Source of the DNA: an uncultured Prevotella sp.
Lineage (GTDB): Bacteria > Bacteroidota > Bacteroidia > Bacteroidales > Bacteroidaceae
Direction: 5' to 3'
DNA length: 10,717 nt
NCBI GenBank assembly: GCA_900765465.1
Contig: CAAFRM010000273.1
Span: 1-10,717, forward strand
Position numbers and translations under genes: made by a program. A model generated the notes under the pieces. That model ran no database searches and had not been told where the DNA came from. It was given only the letters and a program-made list of their open reading frames with translations. Positions 6,468 through 10,717 of this stretch are shown here, in pieces. Every line of letters starts with the position of its first letter. Within the stretch, counting starts at the first letter, position 1.

Positions 6468-6475
6468 CAAAGATA
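6468..6475 (-). promoter_or_regulatory. Bacteroidota -7 box of fhs
   Basis: The minus strand reads TATCTTTG, an exact match to the -7 consensus. Transcription would start near 6461, about 18 nt before the ATG at 6443. The -33 region is poor, which may mean that the upstream repeat block matters for activity. Confidence 0.65.
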
Positions 6476-6534
6476 CGCAAAAGTATTCACATAATGGCAT
6501 ATCAATGTATAAAAAAACAAAAAGTGAGGGAGAA

Positions 6535-6605
6535 GGAGTTTATTATATACGAAAAAAGGAGTTTTAATATATACGAAAAAAGGAGTTTTAATATAAACGA
6601 AAAAA
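6535..6605. repeat. Triple 23/24-bp AT-rich tandem repeat upstream of fhs
   Basis: Three adjacent units at 6535-6557 (23 bp), 6558-6581 and 6582-6605 (24 bp each). On the plus strand each begins GGAGTTT, continues with an ATATA-type core and ends in CGAAAAAA. Copies differ by one or two bases and one indel. The block ends about 60 bases upstream of the fhs -7 box, and its last A-run doubles as the left arm of the terminator at 6600-6633. The minus strand happens to be open and would encode a periodic FFVYIKTP peptide, but nothing else supports a gene. Confidence 0.88.
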
Positions 6606-6633
6606 GAGGCAGATTCACATCTACCTCTTTTTT
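6600..6633. terminator. Terminator downstream of the GH35 gene
   Basis: AAAAAAGAGG (6600-6609) pairs with CCTCTTTTTT (6624-6633), with an inner AGAT/ATCT pairing over loop TCAC. T-rich on both strands, so it can act in either direction. On the minus strand it lies about 110 bases beyond the beta-galactosidase stop and would keep that transcript from running into fhs. Confidence 0.75.
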
Positions 6634-6703
6634 GCAATCTAACTAACTTTCTATTCTCCAATAGAAATACTACATTTTAAACTATATGTGTTAATTATCC
6701 ACA

Positions 6704-6720
6704 GTCAGCCTGTGGCTGAC
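6704..6720 (-). other. Stem-loop just after the GH35 stop codon
   Basis: GTCAGCC (6704-6710) and GGCTGAC (6714-6720) form a 7-bp perfect stem with a triloop about 20 bases beyond the beta-galactosidase stop. An overlapping pairing CCACAG/CTGTGG (6699-6704 with 6710-6715) competes with it. There is no T run, so it is more likely a 3' mRNA structure than a terminator. Confidence 0.45.
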
Positions 6721-6740
6721 CAAACCTATGAACTATCTTT

Positions 6741-9107
6741 CTATTTTCTAACGTAGAGCTTAAAGCCCTTGACGCTGCCTGGTGCTCCCTGCTCGGCACG
6801 TGGCAGATACTCGAAGGCAGAAATGGTAACCTCCTTACCCATATCCACGATTCCGAGATGTGGGAAGTTGGCGCCTTTCTCGGTCTGCCAGTAGGTGCTT
6901 TCCTGAAGGTCGAACATCTTGTCGAGAGTAGAGTTACCCTTCTCGCTGTCTGCGTAGTAAGCCACCCAGTTGTTGCGGTCGATGCGGTTGCCCTGTGCAT
7001 CCTGGAGATAAACCTCGGCGATGGCAATCTGGCTGTCACCACTCTGGCTGCTCTCTGCCTGGATGGCGAAGTAGCGACCGGTTACAGGCTTGTCGAGCTT
7101 GATGGTCTGCCAGCCGTTGCCAGCCTTGAACTCGCCTTTCAATACTGGAGTCTCTGAATTGAGATCCATGCGATGACCTGGCTCGTTGTGCTTGTTGCTC
7201 TTTTCGAGATTCAGCTTGTCGAGCTCCGGATGATCCTGGCAAAAAGCGGTAGGAGCCACGGTAGAACCTGGCTTTCCTGCTTCACCCTTAGGACCTACAA
7301 CGTCGAGAACAATCACCTCGTTCTTGCCCTTCTTCAACCAGCAGCCTGGAAGATATAAGGTCTGTTGAGGACCAATCTGCCAGAAACGGCCGAGGGCATG
7401 ACCATTGACATAAACCTGTCCCTTGCCGAATGCCTCCATATTAATAAAGGTGTCGCCCACCTTCTTCAGGTTGAAGTAGCCACGGTAGTAACCAGCCTTG
7501 GTCTGGAGACCGCGCATCTTGTTGGTTGGCATAGCGAGTGCCTTGACTGCTGTCTGATAATCATCAGCGATGCTGCTGTTGTTCCATCGGGTAGGGGTGA
7601 GGGCAAGTTCGCAATCCTCTTTCTGAGTAGTGAGGGTTACGTTGCCGATGATACCCTTGTAGTCTTTGATGGCACGACCGAAGTTGATTCTTCCCATACC
7701 TTCTACCACGATGGTGAGCTGTGCACCCTGTGGCATGGCTGGCAATTCGAGTGATTTCTCATTCTTCACACGGTCTATCTTGCCAACATACTTTCCGTTC
7801 ACATATACCTGAGCAAAGTCGTGGAACTCGCCGGTCAGGGTTGATATGCTTTCGATGGCAGGAACCTGGGTTTCATAAACCATGGTACCCCATCCCATAT
7901 CCATATCCTCGAAGCACTGAGGAGCCTGGGTTTCCTTCTCCTTTCCGATACCATAGCTCAATGGCTTGTATTCGGTAAACTTGAACTCTGGCACCTTGAT
8001 GATCTGCATCGGAGCCTTAGGTACAGCTGGCAACTTCTTGCCGTCGTTGTATTTCGCCATCATCTTCTGCAGTTCATAGAACTTTGGAGTAGCCAATCCC
8101 CATTCGTTGATAGGGGCATCGTAATCGTAGCTGGTTACGTCTGGCTGGAAACCAGGAGAGTTGGCACCTGCCCAGTGGCCGAAGCTGGTTCCACCGTGGG
8201 TCATATAGAGTGAGAAGCTGATGCCTTTGCTCAGCATCTCGTCCATTCCTTCTACCATATCCTTGGCAGGGCGGGTCTCGTGGCGTGCTCCCCACTTGTC
8301 GAACCAGCCGCTCCAGAACTCAGAACACATCTTAGGAGCATTCGGACGAACCTCGCCGAGACGCTTAAACTGCTGGTCGATGTTGGCACCTGTACCGAAG
8401 TTCATGGTCCAGGTCAGGTCATCGAGACCATTGTTCAGGAAGTTGGATGACCAGTCGCACTGGAAGAGGCTCACCTTATCGAAGCCACTCTTGCGGACGA
8501 TGTCGCGGATGGCACTTACGTATGGCTTGTCCTTGCCGTAAGAACCATATTCGTTTTCTACCTGGACCATGATGATAGGACCACCATTCTGGATGGTGAG
8601 TGGAGCCAACTGCTTGCCCACTTCCTTCTCGAAGATTTCTACTCGCTGCATGAAGTAAGGATCCTGCTCACGCAGACGGATATCCTTCTTCTTGAGGAGC
8701 CACCAAGGCAGACCACCCATTTCCCATTCTGCACAAACGTATGGACCCGGGCGAACGATGACATACATGCCGTTCTTCTGAGCGAGGCGGCAGAAAGCTG
8801 CCACATCGTTGTTGCCTGTGAAGTCGAACTTGCCTTCCTCCTGTTCATGGATATTCCAGAACACATAGAGGCAGACGGTATTCATGCCAAGAGCCTTGCA
8901 CATCTTGATGCGATGCTCCCAGTAGGCACGAGGAATACGAGGGTAGTGCAACTCGGCAGCCTTAACCACGAAAGGTTTGCCATTGAGAAGGAATGTCTTG
9001 TCGCCGGTAGTGAAGATGCCACCTTTCTGTGCCGCCATCATCTGAGCCGGTGCCAGTGCCAATAGTGAGGCAAAGGCTAATGTCTTGATTGAAGTTGATA
9101 ATGTCAT
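6741..9107 (-). CDS. Secreted GH35 beta-galactosidase with C-terminal F5/8-type domain
   Basis: 788 residues. An N-terminal signal peptide (about 1-26, ending near MMAA) sends it to the periplasm; there is no lipobox Cys. The GH35 TIM barrel spans about 35-350. QVENEYGSYG holds the acid/base E186 and SEFWSGWFDKWG the nucleophile E263; RPGPYVCAEW (119-128) and GGLPWWL (131-137) are further family markers. Two beta-sandwich regions follow (about 400-495 and 530-610). The C-terminal 130 residues (about 655-788) look like an F5/8 type C (discoidin/CBM32-like) domain, as in many Bacteroidota GH35 enzymes. It should release terminal beta-galactose from glycans or plant oligosaccharides. No SusC/SusD pair, regulator or second glycosidase is adjacent, so it is not in an evident polysaccharide utilization locus. 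Single-gene unit. Confidence 0.94.
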   Translation of the reverse strand: MTLSTSIKTLAFASLLALAPAQMMAAQKGGIFTTGDKTFLLNGKPFVVKAAELHYPRIPRAYWEHRIKMCKALGMNTVCLYVFWNIHEQEEGKFDFTGNNDVAAFCRLAQKNGMYVIVRPGPYVCAEWEMGGLPWWLLKKKDIRLREQDPYFMQRVEIFEKEVGKQLAPLTIQNGGPIIMVQVENEYGSYGKDKPYVSAIRDIVRKSGFDKVSLFQCDWSSNFLNNGLDDLTWTMNFGTGANIDQQFKRLGEVRPNAPKMCSEFWSGWFDKWGARHETRPAKDMVEGMDEMLSKGISFSLYMTHGGTSFGHWAGANSPGFQPDVTSYDYDAPINEWGLATPKFYELQKMMAKYNDGKKLPAVPKAPMQIIKVPEFKFTEYKPLSYGIGKEKETQAPQCFEDMDMGWGTMVYETQVPAIESISTLTGEFHDFAQVYVNGKYVGKIDRVKNEKSLELPAMPQGAQLTIVVEGMGRINFGRAIKDYKGIIGNVTLTTQKEDCELALTPTRWNNSSIADDYQTAVKALAMPTNKMRGLQTKAGYYRGYFNLKKVGDTFINMEAFGKGQVYVNGHALGRFWQIGPQQTLYLPGCWLKKGKNEVIVLDVVGPKGEAGKPGSTVAPTAFCQDHPELDKLNLEKSNKHNEPGHRMDLNSETPVLKGEFKAGNGWQTIKLDKPVTGRYFAIQAESSQSGDSQIAIAEVYLQDAQGNRIDRNNWVAYYADSEKGNSTLDKMFDLQESTYWQTEKGANFPHLGIVDMGKEVTISAFEYLPRAEQGAPGSVKGFKLYVRK

Positions 9108-9152
9108 TATGCAGTATCGTTTATTTTTAATTATTGTTTATCTAATGCGTTG

Positions 9153-9160
9153 CAAAGATA
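9153..9160 (-). promoter_or_regulatory. Bacteroidota -7 box of the GH35 gene
   Basis: The minus strand reads TATCTTTG. Transcription would begin near 9146, leaving a leader of about 39 nt before the ATG at 9107. No clear -33 box. Confidence 0.6.
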
Positions 9161-9329
9161 GGTGTTTTTACGCATATAAAAGAGCACAAATCAATCTTAA
9201 AGGGGGATTATTCGTTAAAAACAGAGTAATTATAGACTTTTTTAGGGTATCTGATACTTATTAATGAGGATTTTAGTGAAAAGAGGAGAAATTCTTGTCC
9301 CATTCTTCTCTATTCTCGTTTTATTATCG

Positions 9330-9337
9330 TATCTTTG
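9330..9337 (+). promoter_or_regulatory. -7 box of a small transcription unit upstream of pflB
   Basis: TATCTTTG matches the -7 consensus exactly and would start transcription near 9344, about 19 nt before an ATG at 9363. The -33 region lacks TTTG. This may be the main promoter for pflB with a long leader, or the promoter of a separate short RNA. Confidence 0.5.
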
Positions 9338-9362
9338 CACTCGAAATCAAATTGTAACAGGA

Positions 9363-9476
9363 ATGATCAAGTCAATGACGATAAATATAGGCTATCAGGC
9401 CAAGAAAGATAACGCTGGTGGGAATGGACTCATCGGTAACATCAACGTACAGACACCTTGCGGACAAGGTGTATAA
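9363..9476 (+). CDS. Possible 37-residue leader peptide or small protein
   Basis: An ATG at 9363 opens a 37-codon frame ending TAA at 9474-9476. The peptide starts MIKSMTINIGYQAKK and ends TPCGQGV; it has no signal peptide or recognised family and is rich in Gly and Asn. The frame is open further upstream (to 9264), but that part would precede the expected transcription start, so the short form is preferred; a second ATG at 9375 is possible. Support is positional: a -7 box with a 19-nt leader before it, and a hairpin and strong terminator straight after it. AGGA lies only just before the ATG, too close to be a good ribosome site. It could equally be a non-coding RNA that happens to be open. 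Confidence 0.35.
   Translation: MIKSMTINIGYQAKKDNAGGNGLIGNINVQTPCGQGV
9453..9472 (+). other. 8-bp hairpin at the end of the small ORF
   Basis: ACACCTTG (9453-9460) pairs perfectly with CAAGGTGT (9465-9472) over a CGGA loop. It overlaps the last codons of the small ORF, with the stop codon two bases beyond, and stands seven bases before the terminator stem. No T run of its own. Confidence 0.7.
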
Positions 9477-9479
9477 AAA

Positions 9480-9509
9480 CCCGGGCACAAACGTGTTCGG
9501 GCTTTTTTT
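9480..9509 (+). terminator. Intrinsic terminator ahead of pflB
   Basis: CCCGGGCAC (9480-9488) pairs with GTGTTCGGG (9493-9501) over loop AAAC, with two G-T wobbles, and is followed by C and seven T residues (9503-9509). A strong terminator on the plus strand, three bases after the small ORF's stop and about 150 bases before pflB. Confidence 0.88.
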
Positions 9510-9516
9510 ATCCCCA

Positions 9517-9591
9517 CTATATATAATAAGGTGGAAATTGCCTATATATAATAAGGTGGCAATTACCTATATATAATAAGGTGGAAATTGA
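9517..9591. repeat. Triple 25-bp tandem repeat upstream of pflB
   Basis: Three directly adjacent 25-base units at 9517-9541, 9542-9566 and 9567-9591. Each has the core CTATATATAATAAGGTGG followed by an AATT-containing end. Copies differ only at one position in the middle unit (GGCAATT for GGAAATT) and at the end bases. The block starts just after the terminator and ends 71 bases before the pflB ATG. Confidence 0.95.
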
Positions 9592-9662
9592 CTGGTTTAG
9601 AAGAATGACAGTGTGTACAATTATATATATTTATTAACTTATAAAATAAAGGATAAACGAAA

Positions 9663-10717
9663 ATGATGAAAACAGAATGGAGAGGTTTCAAGGGAAACCA
9701 GTGGCAGAGTGAAGTGAATCTTCGTGACTTCGTTCAGAACAACTACACTAGCTACGACGGCGATGAGTCGTTCCTGGCAGAACCTACTCAGGCTACCAAC
9801 ACCCTTTGGGGTATGTTGAAGGAACTCCAGAAAGAGGAGCGTGCCAAGGGTGGTGTGCTCGATATGGAGACCGAGGTGGTTTCTGGATTGACAGCTTACG
9901 GTGCTGCCTATATTGGCGAGGGTACGAAGGAGTTGGAGAAGGTAGTTGGTCTGCAGACCGATAAGCCTTTGAAGCGTGCCTTCATGCCTTACGGTGGTAT
10001 CAAGATGGCAGAGCAGGCTTGTACTACATACGGCTACCAGCCATCAGAGAAGTTGCACGAGATTTTCCACAAGTATTGCAAAACTCATAATGACGGCGTG
10101 TTTGATGCTTATACCCCTGAGATGAAACTCGTGCGCCATAACCACATCCTCACTGGTCTGCCAGATACATACGGTCGTGGCCGTATCGTAGGTGACTACC
10201 GTCGTGTGGCTCTTTATGGTATCGATTTCCTCATCAAGGAGAAGCAGAACGACCTCGCTAACATGGGTGACCGTGAGATGATTGACGAGGTGATCCGTCT
10301 TCGTGAAGAGGTGTCTATGCAGATCAAGGCGCTCAAGGGATTGAAGGAGATGGCTCAGTTGTATGGCTACGATATCAGTCAGCCTGCTAAGAACGCTCGC
10401 GAGGCTGTACAGTGGTTGTACTTCGGTTACCTCGGAGCTGTGAAGACTCAGAATGGTGCTGCGATGTCTGTAGGTCGTATCTCTACCTTCCTCGATATCT
10501 ATATCCAGCGCGATTTGAACGAGGGTACTCTTACCGAGGATGAGGCTCAGGAGCTTATCGACCACTTGGTTATGAAGTTCCGTATGGTGAAGTTCGCCCG
10601 TATTCCTTCTTACAATGAGCTCTTTACTGGCGACCCAGTTTGGGCTACTCTCGAAGTAGGTGGTATGGGTCAGGATGGCCGCTCAATGGTTACCAAGAAC
10701 GACTTCCGTTTCCTCCA
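9663..10717 (+). CDS. pflB: Pyruvate formate-lyase, 3' end cut off by the window
   Basis: 351 codons are visible, about half of the usual 740-760 residues. PflB is a glycyl-radical enzyme that converts pyruvate and CoA to acetyl-CoA and formate under anaerobic conditions. Clear family blocks: MKTEWRGFKGNQWQ at the start, SYDGDESFL (30-38), FMPYGGIKMAEQ (107-118), and HNHILTGLPDTYGRGR (159-174), which holds the substrate-binding Arg equivalent to E. coli Arg176. QNGAAMSVGRISTFLDIY also lies in the visible part. The catalytic Cys-Cys pair and the radical Gly lie beyond the window. Two adjacent ATGs (9663 and 9666) are possible; I give the first. No radical-SAM activase is visible, but it commonly follows. 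Upstream are a terminator and a tandem repeat. Codon use (CGT for Arg, for example) suits a strongly expressed gene. Confidence 0.96.
   Translation, partial: MMKTEWRGFKGNQWQSEVNLRDFVQNNYTSYDGDESFLAEPTQATNTLWGMLKELQKEERAKGGVLDMETEVVSGLTAYGAAYIGEGTKELEKVVGLQTDKPLKRAFMPYGGIKMAEQACTTYGYQPSEKLHEIFHKYCKTHNDGVFDAYTPEMKLVRHNHILTGLPDTYGRGRIVGDYRRVALYGIDFLIKEKQNDLANMGDREMIDEVIRLREEVSMQIKALKGLKEMAQLYGYDISQPAKNAREAVQWLYFGYLGAVKTQNGAAMSVGRISTFLDIYIQRDLNEGTLTEDEAQELIDHLVMKFRMVKFARIPSYNELFTGDPVWATLEVGGMGQDGRSMVTKNDFRFL

Larger units (their letters stand above)
9108..9662. other. Gene-poor region between the GH35 gene and pflB
   Basis: 555 bases. It contains the GH35 promoter (9153-9160, minus), about 150 bases of A+T-rich DNA with no recognised element, a small plus-strand transcription unit (9330-9509) and a triple tandem repeat (9517-9591). 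The last 70 bases before pflB are AT-rich. They show no exact -7 box; TATATTTA at 9626-9633 is the nearest. Confidence 0.7.

Noticed and set aside
6444..6500. 19-residue N-terminal extension of Fhs.
   Set aside because: It would start upstream of the -7 box at 6468-6475; the family's usual start is the ATG at 6443.
6535..6605. CRISPR array, because of three regularly spaced repeats (also considered for 9517-9591).
   Set aside because: The units are directly adjacent with no unique spacers, and no cas gene is present.
6437..6661. Minus-strand frame encoding a periodic FFVYIKTP peptide.
   Set aside because: The periodicity comes from the 24-bp DNA repeat; the frame also covers the fhs -7 box and has no family match or leader.
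9470..9510. ZTP (pfl-type) riboswitch, suggested by CCCGGGCAC and T-run near a pflB gene.
   Set aside because: The conserved 5' core of that riboswitch is not visible upstream; what remains is adequately explained as an ordinary intrinsic terminator.

Overview
The window reads as a stretch of chromosome from a gut-type Bacteroidota, most likely a Prevotella/Segatella-like species. Four things point there. Several start sites are preceded by the Bacteroidota -7 box (TAnnTTTG, here mostly TATCTTTG) rather than a sigma-70 promoter. Shine-Dalgarno sequences are weak or missing and leaders are A-rich. There is a NigD-like lipoprotein with a Bacteroidota-style acidic stretch after the lipobox. The metabolic genes (Fhs, PflB, a secreted GH35 beta-galactosidase) fit an anaerobic saccharolytic fermenter. 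The species is an inference and no 16S is present.

Region by region. 1-465: the 3' part of a Vsr-type mismatch endonuclease, cut by the window edge. 462-1427 (minus): a compact operon of overlapping genes, DUF3791 - DUF3990 - DUF3791, converging on vsr so that the two stop codons share one TTAA. The DUF3990 protein has residues resembling an ADP-ribosyltransferase fold, so this trio is the best candidate for a poorly described system. 1674-2426 (minus): NigD-like lipoprotein with its own terminator. 2623-3759 (plus): membrane-anchored metallophosphoesterase behind a near-consensus promoter. 3760-4124: a structured leader with a strong promoter, terminator-like hairpins and two short repeats. 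4125-4730 (plus): queH, epoxyqueuosine reductase. 4779-6443 (minus): fhs, formate-tetrahydrofolate ligase, converging on queH with a shared bidirectional terminator. 6535-6633: a triple AT-rich tandem repeat and a terminator. 6741-9107 (minus): GH35 beta-galactosidase with a C-terminal F5/8-type domain. 9108-9662: a small transcription unit (promoter, 37-codon ORF, hairpin, terminator) followed by a triple 25-bp repeat. 9663-end (plus): the first 351 codons of pflB, pyruvate formate-lyase.

How they fit together. PflB makes formate and Fhs consumes it to form 10-formyl-tetrahydrofolate, so the right half holds both ends of a formate/one-carbon link, although the genes are separated by the GH35 gene and are not an operon. 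Each has a three-copy AT-rich tandem repeat upstream. QueH completes queuosine in tRNA. The left end (Vsr plus the DUF3791/DUF3990 trio) looks like accessory DNA. Regulatory and small-RNA statements come from reading repeats and hairpins by eye and are less certain than the protein calls.
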